Below, one piece after another: positions 7,574 through 15,170 of a DNA stretch of 18,624 nucleotides. Within the stretch, counting starts at the first letter, position 1. Every line of letters starts with the position of its first letter. The DNA comes from Rhodobiaceae bacterium UBA7804 (GTDB taxonomy: Bacteria > Pseudomonadota > Alphaproteobacteria > Parvibaculales > Parvibaculaceae). A model generated the notes under the pieces. The model saw nothing but the letters and a program-made list of their open reading frames with translations. It ran no database searches and was not told where the DNA came from. The DNA lies in NCBI GenBank assembly GCA_002480495.1, contig DLCG01000023.1, positions 1 through 18,624 on the forward strand. The letters run 5' to 3'. The translations under genes and the position numbers were made by a program.

Positions 7574-7605
7574 AGGGAGGGGCCGGGAAGAAAAGGCAGG
7601 GCGCG

Positions 7606-8364
7606 TCAGCTTCCCGAGGCTTCGACGAGCTGCTCCATCGCCTTGAGACCGCTCTCGTAGATCTCGTCGACAAGCGCCGAAGCCTTCGCACCGTCTCCTT
7701 TGACGATGGCGTCGGCGACGGCCTTCCACCTCTTCGCCGCATAGACGCGGCGGTCGCGCTCCGCGACGATGAGATTGCGCAAGGCGCGCCCGCTTGTCGG
7801 CATGCGGTGGACATCGTCGATGATACGGCGGAGGAACTGGCTATGCGCGGCATCGCAAATGGCGAAAACCAGCCGGATGGTGGCGAGGCGAAAATCCTGC
7901 GCACTCATCTCCGGTCCCTCCGCCACGATCTGCCGGGCGATGCGCTGTATCTCGTCGCGCTCCGGCTTTGCCGCATCCTCGGCGGCCCGCATCGCGGCAA
8001 GCGAGACGAGCTTCGCGCGCACCTGGGCAATGGCCTTGAACTCGCGCTTGTCGTGACGCGCGACGGTCGCCCCCTTCATGCGTTCGATGACGATGAACCC
8101 GCGCGCTTCCAGGCTGTGCAGCACTTCGCGGATCCGCCCGCGCGTGACGCCGAAACGGTCCGCGAGGTCCTGTTCGCGCAGCCGCTGGCCCGGCGTGAAG
8201 ACGTCATCCTCGATGAGCTTCACGATCCGGTCGCAGATATCCTGAACGGAGGGAAGATGGACCACATCTTTTTCCGGCTTTTCCGGCTTTTCCGGTTTTA
8301 CCGGCTTCGCTTCCGCCGCCTTGCGCGGCTTCGCCGACCGCGCTCTGGTCTGAGCCTTCTTCAA
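7606..8364 (-). CDS. GntR-family transcriptional regulator, FCD/FadR subfamily
   Basis: Residues ~40-105 form the winged helix-turn-helix (RLREQDLADRFGVTRGRIRE, then LEARGFIVIERMKGATV), and ~110-240 an all-helical FCD effector domain. Histidines that bind metal in many FCD proteins are not evident at the usual places (the FHxxL helix reads RLVFAICDAAHSQFL), so the ligand site may be metal-free, as in FadR proper. The N-terminal 35 residues are an unusual Lys/Pro/Glu tail with repeated KPE. The start is TTG at 8364 with GGGGGAG 6 nt upstream. An operator of the five-member set lies ~55-80 bp upstream, implying autoregulation. As the only regulator among genes carrying the operator, it is the best candidate to bind all five sites; the effector is unknown, plausibly an acyl-type or ester-derived compound. 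Confidence 0.9.
   Translation of the reverse strand: MKKAQTRARSAKPRKAAEAKPVKPEKPEKPEKDVVHLPSVQDICDRIVKLIEDDVFTPGQRLREQDLADRFGVTRGRIREVLHSLEARGFIVIERMKGATVARHDKREFKAIAQVRAKLVSLAAMRAAEDAAKPERDEIQRIARQIVAEGPEMSAQDFRLATIRLVFAICDAAHSQFLRRIIDDVHRMPTSGRALRNLIVAERDRRVYAAKRWKAVADAIVKGDGAKASALVDEIYESGLKAMEQLVEASGS
8270..8305. repeat. Four tandem 9-bp units inside the gntR-type gene (KPE repeat)
   Basis: Units of TTTTCCGGC (two exact, one TTTTCCGGT, one TTTACCGGC) occupy 8270-8305 and encode consecutive KPE/KPV triplets in the N-terminal tail of the regulator. Copy number could vary by slippage. Confidence 0.85.
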
Positions 8365-8413
8365 GGATAACTCCCCCGGTTCCGCGCCCTCCGCTCCGGG
8401 CGTCTGTGCCTCT

Positions 8414-8444
8414 TTGTATTATATGCAATCCTGTATACGCAATT
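8414..8444. promoter_or_regulatory. Operator 2 (before the gntR-type regulator gene)
   Basis: The variant ATTATATGCAAT (8418-8429) is followed after 12 bp by CTGTATACGC (8431-8440), keeping the two-box spacing but with more mismatches than the other sites. On the minus strand it also contains TATAAT, a possible -10 box. It lies 50-80 bp upstream of the regulator's start. A degenerate site at the regulator's own gene is common for autoregulated repressors. Confidence 0.6.
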
Positions 8445-8485
8445 GACGCCACCCCAGCCCGCCCGATGCCCTTGCCCGCGAACCG

Positions 8486-8552
8486 GGTAAAAGAGGGGCC
8501 CGCCCATAGGGGAGGAACGGGCCCCCAAGGTCCTTGCGAGGAGGGACTCGCA
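8486..8552 (-). terminator. Terminator of the DUF1302-DUF1329 operon
   Basis: On the minus strand two hairpins follow the DUF1329 stop codon. The first is TGCGAG/CTCGCA at 8535-8552. The second is an 8-bp GC stem GGGGCCCG/CGGGCCCC at 8495-8525, followed by CTCTTTT. The second fits an intrinsic terminator. Confidence 0.7.
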
Positions 8553-8615
8553 GGGAGGGAGACATGAACCCCTGGCCGCTTCTCCGGCAAGCGCCGCCGC
8601 CTGCCGGTTCCGGTT

Positions 8616-9974
8616 CTAGCGGCGTCCGGCAAGCCGGAGGTAGTCGGGCTTGAAGATCGTCTTGTCGATGCGCCCTTCCTGGCCTGCCAGATAGTCGTAA
8701 GGCGCCTCTTCGTTGCGGAGCTGGGCCGCGACATAGCGATGCGCATTGATGTCGTAGTGGAACTGGACGCGATTGACGCAGGCGGGCAGTTCCCAGATCA
8801 CGCCGATCGGGCCTTCCTGCACGCGCCACAACTCGCCGCGCCCGTCATAGAGCTCGGTGGCGGCGATGATCCAGCTGTCCTCGTCGCTGTAGAAGACGCG
8901 CCGGTTGTAGAGATGGCGGAGGCCCGGCCGAAGCGTTCCCTCCGTCTTCCAGACGCGGTGAAGCTCGTAGCGCATGACATCGCGCGCAGGGAACCGCGGC
9001 TGCAGGATATGCGCGTAGGAGACCGACTTGTCGTTCAGTTTCCAGTCGTTATAGGCAATGTAGAGCTCCTGCTTGCCATGCAGCGTCCAGTCGTATCGGT
9101 CGAGCTGGCCGTTATACATATTGGCCTGATCCGCGACGATGAGCCCGTCGAGCTCGGTGATCGGATTGTCGTAGCGGAAATCGGGCAGGCGCCTCACGCG
9201 GCGCTGGCCCGGCATGTAGCGCCAGGTTTCGCGGTCGCCATTCACCGCCTCGCGGATCAGCATGAGCGAGCCTGCGATCGCGTTCGGGCTGAGAATTTCC
9301 GTGATCTGCTCGCCGCCGACATTTTCCATCGCGGCGAAGCCGGAGAGCGCCGGATCGTGGAAGCGCGAATAGCTCGTGCGCTCGAGTAGGCCGATCGCGA
9401 AATTGCCGCTGTCCTTCTTCGGCGAGGCGGTGACGAGGCGGCCGGTGGAGCCGACGCCCTGATACCTGATGAGATGGTTCCAGACCACTTCCGCGCCCGA
9501 CTGCGGCACGGGGAAGAGGAAACCCCCCTTGCCGTTCAGGAGCCGCCCGTCGCCGTCGATCTTCGCGACGCCGATATTGGCCTTCGTCGCCTCGTAAACC
9601 GATTGCGGATAGGCGCAGGAGCGGTGCGAGGGATAGACCGGCATGGTGTAGTCCTCGTGGCGCTTCAACAGCGCAAGCTGCCCGGCGCTCAGCTTCGAGG
9701 CGTATTGATCCGCATTGCTACCGTCGATGACGAAGAGCGGCTCTTCGCCGCCGAAGGGATCGGGGCGGCTGTCGCCGGGCTTCCACCCCGCGGGCGGAGC
9801 GGAAATGCCGCCCGTCCATTCGGGGATCGTGCCCTCCGCATTGCCCGCACGTTCCGCGCCGACCGGCGTGAGGCCGGGGGCAGGCCCGGACTGGGCTCCG
9901 GATTGAGCGAAGGCCGGAGACGGTAAAAGCGACAGTGACAGCGCGAAGGCTGCAAGGATTGCGAGATACTTCAA
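8616..9974 (-). CDS. DUF1329 outer-membrane lipid-handling protein
   Basis: The precursor starts with a clear signal peptide (KYLAILAAFALSLSLLPSPAFAQ, cleavage after AFA). The mature ~430 residues match DUF1329 in length and in conserved stretches such as RRVRRLPDFRYDNP, DRYDWTLHGKQELYIAYNDW and the C-terminal WDL-like ends (FHYDINAHRYVA). DUF1329 proteins have a LolA/LolB-like fold and are nearly always encoded next to DUF1302 proteins in clusters for steroids, hydrocarbons or other hydrophobic compounds. The start is TTG with GGGAGG upstream. It follows the DUF1302 gene by 33 nt in one operon and is probably under the operator at 11851-11874. Family certain, substrate unknown. Confidence 0.9.
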   Translation of the reverse strand: MKYLAILAAFALSLSLLPSPAFAQSGAQSGPAPGLTPVGAERAGNAEGTIPEWTGGISAPPAGWKPGDSRPDPFGGEEPLFVIDGSNADQYASKLSAGQLALLKRHEDYTMPVYPSHRSCAYPQSVYEATKANIGVAKIDGDGRLLNGKGGFLFPVPQSGAEVVWNHLIRYQGVGSTGRLVTASPKKDSGNFAIGLLERTSYSRFHDPALSGFAAMENVGGEQITEILSPNAIAGSLMLIREAVNGDRETWRYMPGQRRVRRLPDFRYDNPITELDGLIVADQANMYNGQLDRYDWTLHGKQELYIAYNDWKLNDKSVSYAHILQPRFPARDVMRYELHRVWKTEGTLRPGLRHLYNRRVFYSDEDSWIIAATELYDGRGELWRVQEGPIGVIWELPACVNRVQFHYDINAHRYVAAQLRNEEAPYDYLAGQEGRIDKTIFKPDYLRLAGRR

Positions 9975-10007
9975 TTTTTCCTCCCTCGGATAGGCGGGGT
10001 ACCCGGC

Positions 10008-11681
10008 CTAGAACGAGTAGCTGATGGAGATGTCGACGAAATCGCGGTCGCTCAGCAGGTCATCGCCGCCTGCGCCGAAATTGTTTGTGTAGGAGATCGC
10101 GGCCCGCCAGTGATCGAGATAGGCGGCGCCCACGCCGAGCGTGACGATCTTTCGGTCGTCGATGAGCGTCGCGCCGTTCGGATTGTTGGGTTGCGTGCCG
10201 CTGACATCGTGACGGAAGGCGACAGTCGGCGTCAGTGTGACGGCGGTGCCGAAGGCTTCCGGATAGGCAAGGCTGGCGGCAAGGCGGTAGCCCCAGGCCC
10301 GTTCCGTCGGGCGCGACTTGCTGTCCGGCACGGCATAGGGAACCGTCGGATCGAGGTCGGGATAGAGATTGCCGACAAGTTCGCCCGAGAGCGTTCCGTT
10401 GAGCGCGCCGAGCGCATCGATGGCGCGGCCCGCGATCCCATCGCTCGGACCGAAGGAACTGATGCTGGTGAGCGCGGCCTGCCACTTTTCGACCTCGACG
10501 ACGCCGGACTGCGAATAGAAGCCGCCGAGAGGCCCCGCCGCCGCATTGCCGCGCGCGAAGGCGACGGTGGAAGCGAAATCGAGCGGCGCGGGGAAATCCG
10601 GCTGGTAGGAAACCTCGCCGCCGATGGACGAGCCGAAGAGCTGCGTGTTGAAGCTCGCGCCATAGAGATCGATGTCCTCGGCATATTCTTCGTAATAGCC
10701 GACAGGGCGCGTGAAGGGCGGAAAGGGAATGCGCTGCGCCGTGACGCCGAGGATCGGCGTCTTCGAATGGTAGCGCAGATAATAGAGACCGAACTCGGCG
10801 CTCCAGTCCTCGACGAAATAGCGAAGCGCCGTGCCCCACTGGCCGGAATTGCGCGGCTCCTTGCTCGCCGTCTTCGGCATGGAGCTCGCGAAGGCGGCAT
10901 TGCCGATGGCGCCCGGATCGGAGCCAAAGAAGAAGCCCTGCGTTCCATCGCCCGTCAGATCGCCTTGCGAGAAGAAGGAACCGACCGGATCGAGCTCGGT
11001 CTTCTCCCAGGTGAACTGGTAATAGGCCTCGACGCTGAACCCGCCGGGAAGCAGGCTCGAAATGCGCGCCATGGGCGTCGGCAGGGTGGCGACTTTCAGT
11101 TCCGAGCCGGCCTGATGAACCTTGGCGACGTCGATCGGGTTCGTGGCGTTGATGCCGCCCTGCGTGAAGAGCGACTCGCCCCAGTTCACGACCTGGTTGC
11201 CGAGACGGATATCAGTCGGCATCCCCGCAATGTCGAAAAGCCCGTAGACATAGGCATCGAGAAGCTCGAAGCCCCGGCCCGCCCGCTCGCGCGCGGCATC
11301 CGCAAGATCGGTGCGGCGGGTGGAATCGGCATCGTTCAGCACCGCGTCGTAGAAATAATGGACGCGGACGAAGGCGCCGAAATTTCGCCATTCGAGATCG
11401 AGATCGTGGCTCATCGCGACGGGCGCGGAAACGATGTCGCCGCGCTCGAAATTGAGATTGCCGTCATCCCTGTTGGTCGCGTTCGGATTGCAGCCGCCAT
11501 TCGTCGTGCCGACGAGGCGGCAGTCGCGCTGCGCGGCGCGAATGATGACGCCGGCGGTCGCCGTGCTGTCGAAGCTGCCGGTGAGTTCGCCGAACCTGAA
11601 TTCGGTCGCACCTGCCCCGGACGCGAAAATCGTCATGCCGAGGCCCGCGGCCAGCGCACATCTTGTCTTGCGGTCGATCAT
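10008..11681 (-). CDS. DUF1302 outer-membrane channel-like protein
   Basis: This is a 557-residue protein with a signal peptide (ALAAGLGMTIFASGAGA, cleavage before TEF) and long beta-rich, aromatic-alternating sequence ending in ISISYSF, the terminal Phe of an outer membrane beta-barrel. Features typical of DUF1302 include RLGNQVVNWGESLFTQGGIN and LEWRNFGAFVRVHYFYD. DUF1302 proteins are thought to form channels that take up or export hydrophobic compounds with DUF1329 partners. The start is ATG at 11681 with GGGGGGAG directly before; an upstream in-frame codon at 11702 is not needed. It is the first gene of the operon, with a 5' untranslated region of roughly 150 nt beginning at the operator. 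That leader contains a GC hairpin (AGGGCGC/GCGCCCT, 11780-11796). Confidence 0.9.
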   Translation of the reverse strand: MIDRKTRCALAAGLGMTIFASGAGATEFRFGELTGSFDSTATAGVIIRAAQRDCRLVGTTNGGCNPNATNRDDGNLNFERGDIVSAPVAMSHDLDLEWRNFGAFVRVHYFYDAVLNDADSTRRTDLADAARERAGRGFELLDAYVYGLFDIAGMPTDIRLGNQVVNWGESLFTQGGINATNPIDVAKVHQAGSELKVATLPTPMARISSLLPGGFSVEAYYQFTWEKTELDPVGSFFSQGDLTGDGTQGFFFGSDPGAIGNAAFASSMPKTASKEPRNSGQWGTALRYFVEDWSAEFGLYYLRYHSKTPILGVTAQRIPFPPFTRPVGYYEEYAEDIDLYGASFNTQLFGSSIGGEVSYQPDFPAPLDFASTVAFARGNAAAGPLGGFYSQSGVVEVEKWQAALTSISSFGPSDGIAGRAIDALGALNGTLSGELVGNLYPDLDPTVPYAVPDSKSRPTERAWGYRLAASLAYPEAFGTAVTLTPTVAFRHDVSGTQPNNPNGATLIDDRKIVTLGVGAAYLDHWRAAISYTNNFGAGGDDLLSDRDFVDISISYSF

Positions 11682-11850
11682 TCTCCCCCCTTGGCGCGGC
11701 AAGGACCGCGCCGCCCCGTTTCGGCGGCGACCCGAAGCGGCCTGTCTGACAAAACACCTTCAGGGATCGCCGTTCCGGGAGGGCGCGTGGCGCCCTTCCT
11801 GCCCTTCGGTTTCCTCGGGCGCGCCGTTCCTGCGGGCGCCGGTTGCGAAG

Positions 11851-11874
11851 AATTGTATACAATTTTGTATTCAA
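11851..11874. promoter_or_regulatory. Operator 3 (before the DUF1302-DUF1329 operon)
   Basis: The 14-bp palindrome AATTGTATACAATT (11851-11864) is followed by TTGTATTCAA (11865-11874), the clearest two-box example. On the minus strand TTGCGT, 16 bp, then TACAAT could be the -35 and -10 of the promoter, so a bound repressor would occlude it. It lies about 170-190 bp upstream of the DUF1302 start and 28 bp after the DUF1254 stop. Confidence 0.8.
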
Positions 11875-11901
11875 CGCAAGAGGCGCGGGGGGAGGAAGGT
11901 T

Positions 11902-12435
11902 TCAGCCCGGATAGGGCGCGCAGAAGGACGCCTTGCGCGCCTCCTCGATCACGGGGAGCGAGGCCTCGCTTTCGATCACACGGCGGACGATCGCCATGCC
12001 GCGCTCCGCCGGAGCCTCCACGAGGCGCGCGCCTTCCGGCAGACGCGCCGGGACCGCACCGCCCGGCGCGACGACGACGATTATGTCGATCGGGCCGCCG
12101 CGCTCCCGGTCGTCCTCGACGAAGTAGTTGTCGGTCCGGGACGAGAAGAGCGAGAGCGATGTGTAGGGCTCGCTCTTGGCGACCGTGAGGCGGACAGGCC
12201 CGCTTGCTAGATCGAGGACGCAGGCCGAATAGGCGAGATCGGGACTGGGGCGCACCACGGTGCGCGCTTCCGCCGTGGGGGGCGGCGCATCCTTCATGAC
12301 ATTGGGCCCCTCCTCGCCCGCAATGCGCGACATGGCGATGCCCATGATGACGGAGGGCAAGGCGGCGATGACCGCGAAGTGGACGGTGAAGGCGGTGGCG
12401 AGCGCGGCGGCGCCCATGAGCAGGGAACGGTTCAC
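11902..12435 (-). CDS. DUF1254-domain membrane protein
   Basis: The 177-residue product has one N-terminal transmembrane segment (~6-34) followed by a periplasmic domain recognisable as DUF1254 by RPSPDLAYSACVLDLASGPV and YTSLSLFSSRTDNYF. In many proteins DUF1254 and DUF1214 are fused in one chain; here they are separate, membrane-anchored partners. The start is GTG, overlapping the stop of the DUF1214 gene in GTGA (12432-12435), so translation is coupled. Three cysteines occur, one near the C-terminus (SFCAPYPG). No terminator is evident after the gene, and the next operator follows within 30 bp. Function unknown. Confidence 0.82.
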   Translation of the reverse strand: MNRSLLMGAAALATAFTVHFAVIAALPSVIMGIAMSRIAGEEGPNVMKDAPPPTAEARTVVRPSPDLAYSACVLDLASGPVRLTVAKSEPYTSLSLFSSRTDNYFVEDDRERGGPIDIIVVVAPGGAVPARLPEGARLVEAPAERGMAIVRRVIESEASLPVIEEARKASFCAPYPG

Positions 12436-13082
12436 CGGCAGCCCTCCCGGACGATGGTGGGGAGCGCGACGGCGGCGGGATTTTCAACCACGGCCGCGCC
12501 CGGATTGTAGAGACGCGCTGTCATGTCGAACCGCTCGCCGCGGCGGACGGGAAGCCAGTTGCCGGGCTGCCTGTCGGCCGAGACGCGGATGAGGAAACGG
12601 CCATCGCCTTCGCGCGCGACGCTCGACTTCGAATAGGAGTAGATGCCCGCTTCGTTGGGAATGAGATGGCTGTCGGGCCCATAGGCCGTGATGCTCCACC
12701 AGCGCGCGTCGAGATCGCGGCCCGTGACGATATAGGTGCAATCGCCGGAAAGGAGGTCGCCCGAACCGTCGCGCGAGGCGGTGTAGTAGACGGTCTGTTC
12801 GCTCGAAAGCGCGAGAAGGCCGAACAGCGCGACGCGCGCCCGCGTCCTCATATCCGCCGCTTCGCTGCCATAGGCAAGGCTCGTCGCCCAGACACCGGCA
12901 TGAAGCTCGCCCCGCCCGCTCGCGACCGAAAGCAGGGCCGTGGCGATGCCGAGAACGGCGCCGAGAAGGAGCGCGACGCCCCATTGCCAGGCGCTGAGCC
13001 GCGCCCAGACCGCAGCAGCCTGCCGCCGCAACCGCAGAAGGGCGAGAAGTATCGCCCTTCCCGCTTCCCCGAAACGCATCAT
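12432..13082 (-). CDS. DUF1214-domain membrane protein
   Basis: Residues ~32-56 (WGVALLLGAVLGIATALLSV) form a membrane anchor. The remaining ~160 residues match DUF1214: RARVALFGLLALSSEQTVYY, then a strand region DARWWSITAYGPDSHLIPNE, and the late motif NWLPVRRGERFDMTARLYNP. Length is 216 aa. The start at 13082 has GGAGG about 10 nt upstream. It is the first gene of a two-gene operon with the DUF1254 gene, with a 4-nt overlap. An operator of the regulon and a strong hairpin lie between it and the esterase gene upstream. The pair is presumed to work in the envelope; no reaction is established from sequence. Confidence 0.85.
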   Translation of the reverse strand: MMRFGEAGRAILLALLRLRRQAAAVWARLSAWQWGVALLLGAVLGIATALLSVASGRGELHAGVWATSLAYGSEAADMRTRARVALFGLLALSSEQTVYYTASRDGSGDLLSGDCTYIVTGRDLDARWWSITAYGPDSHLIPNEAGIYSYSKSSVAREGDGRFLIRVSADRQPGNWLPVRRGERFDMTARLYNPGAAVVENPAAVALPTIVREGCR

Positions 13083-13124
13083 CGTCAGGCTGCCTCCACG
13101 CGAAACCCTTCACAAACCGGACAC

Positions 13125-13163
13125 AAAAATCCCGGCTGCGCCCATATAGGCGAGCCGGGATTT
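13125..13163 (-). terminator. Intrinsic terminator after the esterase autotransporter gene
   Basis: An 11-bp perfect stem AAATCCCGGCT/AGCCGGGATTT (13127-13137 with 13153-13163), extended by an inner CGCC/GGCG, is followed on the minus strand by a run of five T. It begins 26 nt after the esterase stop codon, with the operator lying in between. Confidence 0.85.
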
Positions 13164-13186
13164 ATTGTCTACAATCTTGTATTCGA
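13164..13186. promoter_or_regulatory. Operator 4 (before the DUF1214-DUF1254 operon)
   Basis: ATTGTCTACAAT (13164-13175, one mismatch to the palindrome) is followed by TTGTATTCGA (13177-13186, 9 of 10 matches to the second box). It is squeezed between the esterase stop codon (13189-13191) and the terminator hairpin (to 13163), 82-104 bp upstream of the DUF1214 start. Confidence 0.72.
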
Positions 13187-13188
13187 AA

Positions 13189-15099
13189 TTAGCCGAGCGG
13201 CACCGACAGGCTGAGAGAGAAGCCTTCCGTCCGCCAGTCGTCGCGGCCGACCGAATGCGACCAGCCGAGACCGAGCGAGAGCCCGCCGCCGAAACGGGCC
13301 TCGAGACCGGCACCCGCGCGGCCGTAATTGCCGTCGCCCTCGCCCGTGCGCGCACTGAAGAAGAGATCCGGCAGCGTGCTCGGCGCGACGGTTACGCTGC
13401 GGCTGCGATCCGCGAACTCGCGCCCCCAGTGAAGACCGGCGGAAGGAACGAGTTCCACCGCACCGAAGGTGAAGGAAGTTTCAGCCTCGACGCCGATTTC
13501 ACCGAGAAGCGATTCCGCGCTCTGCTCGCCGACGATCAGATTGAAGCCCGCGGGCGCGCCCGTCTCCGTGAAGCCGTCGAGGTCGATCCGCGCGCCATGC
13601 AGCGAGGCGCGAGACCGCAGGGTGAAGCGGTCGAGCGCGAATTCATAGCCGAGCGAAAGCGTGGCCGCATATTCCTTCGCCGATGTCGAGCCCGCCGCGC
13701 GCACGCCTGCGATGCCGGGATTGCGCTTCGTCCAGTAGTTCGCCTTGCCGGCGGAAAGGGCGATATCGGCATCCGGCAGGAAGGAGGCCGAAGGCGACCA
13801 GCCGCCGAAAAGCGTGACGAGGACGTGGTCGGCGTCGGACGAGCTGCCGTCGCGCAAGCTCGCATCGCTCTGGATCAGCGTGCCCGCCGCACCGAAGGAC
13901 CAGGCCTCGCCCGGAAAGCGGATACCGAGCGTTTCCGAACTCGCCTTGGCGGCGACCGCGGGATCGAGGCTCGTCGCCGAACGGTCGAGGAAGTGACGAT
14001 CGGCGAAGAAGAAAATCTCACCCCAGCCGCCAAGCCCGGAAAGATCGAAATGCGGCACGTCGCTCTCGGCCGCGCTCGCAAGCCGGACGGGCTCCTTCGC
14101 ACCGCGCGACGAGAAGAGCCGCCCCGCGAGCCGCTGCTGCACGGACTGCAGCGAGAGCAGGCCCGCATCCGCCACCGCCGCCTGCGTCAACGGGGATTCC
14201 GCAAGCGCATAGCCTGCCTGCGCGAAGATCTCGTGCATGCGCGATGTCGGATGCACACCGTCCCAGGAAATGCGCTGCACCTCTTCTTCCGGCGTGCAGG
14301 TATTCACCGCCGTGACACCGCGCCCGGAGATGCAGGGCGTCGATGCGAGCAGGGGATCCATGCCGAAGACTTCGGGATTCTGCTCCACATAGGCCGCAAG
14401 CGAGAGCGTGTCGACATAGATGATGTCCACGCCGGTTTGCTGCTTCGCCTCGATCCAGGCCTCCTCGAGCGTCGTCTCGATGATGTTCCCCTCAGGACCG
14501 TAATAATTCATCGTCATGAAGGTCTGCGCGCCCGCATCGTGAAGGCGCGTCACGCCCTCGACGATATTCGCCTTCGTGGTGTCCGGATTGGCCGTCCAGC
14601 CGAGAAAGGGCGCTTCGAGAAAGTCGTTGCCGCCGATGCTGATGAAATAGAGCGCGTTGGGATCGAGCGAGCCGCCTGTCCGCGAAAGCATGTAGCTGAT
14701 CTGGCTGTCCGTGCCGGTCCAGTTTCTCTGCGGTCGCTGCAGCATTTCGAAGGGAAAGCGATAGGGCCCGAAGTTGCTGCCCGAAGCCGCGCCGCCGATC
14801 GCATAGTTCTGCGTGTCGGCGGGCGAGATGCCATAGAGCGAGCCCACCTGCTCCGCCATCACCGGCCCGTTCGAGAAACGCCCGGCAGGACGCGAAGCTG
14901 AGTCGAGCAGATCCGGATTGAGCTGCCAGACCTCCACCCCCTGTTTCAGATGAACGCTCTGGACGCCGTCATCCGACCAGCTGTCGCCCATGACGACCAT
15001 GCTGGTGAAACGGCCGGCCTCGGCGGGACCGGCAAGAGCGATAGCCGAAAGACAGAACCCGGCGGCCACCGCCCGGCGCAATTGAGCAGACAGGAACAT
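13189..15099 (-). CDS. GDSL-family esterase autotransporter
   Basis: This is a surface-displayed esterase/lipase of the EstA type. After a signal peptide (residues 1-28, cleavage near AEA), the passenger (29-~305) has all GDSL blocks: GDSWSDDG with nucleophile Ser40, the GGAASG oxyanion block (102-107), GGND with Asn158, and DGVHPT with Asp280 and His283. The C-terminal ~280 residues form the autotransporter beta-barrel. Length, 636 aa, is typical. A good ribosome binding site (GGAGGAAAG) precedes ATG 15099. The last residues are LSVPLG, without the usual terminal Phe/Trp. The family hydrolyses acyl esters at the cell surface; the substrate here is unknown. The operator 70-100 bp upstream links it to the regulon. 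Confidence 0.93.
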   Translation of the reverse strand: MFLSAQLRRAVAAGFCLSAIALAGPAEAGRFTSMVVMGDSWSDDGVQSVHLKQGVEVWQLNPDLLDSASRPAGRFSNGPVMAEQVGSLYGISPADTQNYAIGGAASGSNFGPYRFPFEMLQRPQRNWTGTDSQISYMLSRTGGSLDPNALYFISIGGNDFLEAPFLGWTANPDTTKANIVEGVTRLHDAGAQTFMTMNYYGPEGNIIETTLEEAWIEAKQQTGVDIIYVDTLSLAAYVEQNPEVFGMDPLLASTPCISGRGVTAVNTCTPEEEVQRISWDGVHPTSRMHEIFAQAGYALAESPLTQAAVADAGLLSLQSVQQRLAGRLFSSRGAKEPVRLASAAESDVPHFDLSGLGGWGEIFFFADRHFLDRSATSLDPAVAAKASSETLGIRFPGEAWSFGAAGTLIQSDASLRDGSSSDADHVLVTLFGGWSPSASFLPDADIALSAGKANYWTKRNPGIAGVRAAGSTSAKEYAATLSLGYEFALDRFTLRSRASLHGARIDLDGFTETGAPAGFNLIVGEQSAESLLGEIGVEAETSFTFGAVELVPSAGLHWGREFADRSRSVTVAPSTLPDLFFSARTGEGDGNYGRAGAGLEARFGGGLSLGLGWSHSVGRDDWRTEGFSLSLSVPLG

Positions 15100-15170
15100 T
15101 CTTTCCTCCTCCCGTTCCTCGCACCCCCGAAAGGCGCTTCGGCGGCGGAGGATAGGGAGAAGGCGGGAAC

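Noticed and set aside
8270..8305. Short tandem repeat as a CRISPR or regulatory array
   Set aside because: The 9-bp units are in frame within a coding region and encode a KPE tail; no spacers exist.
10110..12188. 692-codon plus-strand open frame opposite DUF1302
   Set aside because: Antisense shadow; the minus strand has signal peptide, family motifs and ribosome binding sites.
13165..14901. 578-codon plus-strand open frame opposite the esterase autotransporter
   Set aside because: Arg/Glu-rich antisense shadow; the GDSL blocks and barrel are on the minus strand.
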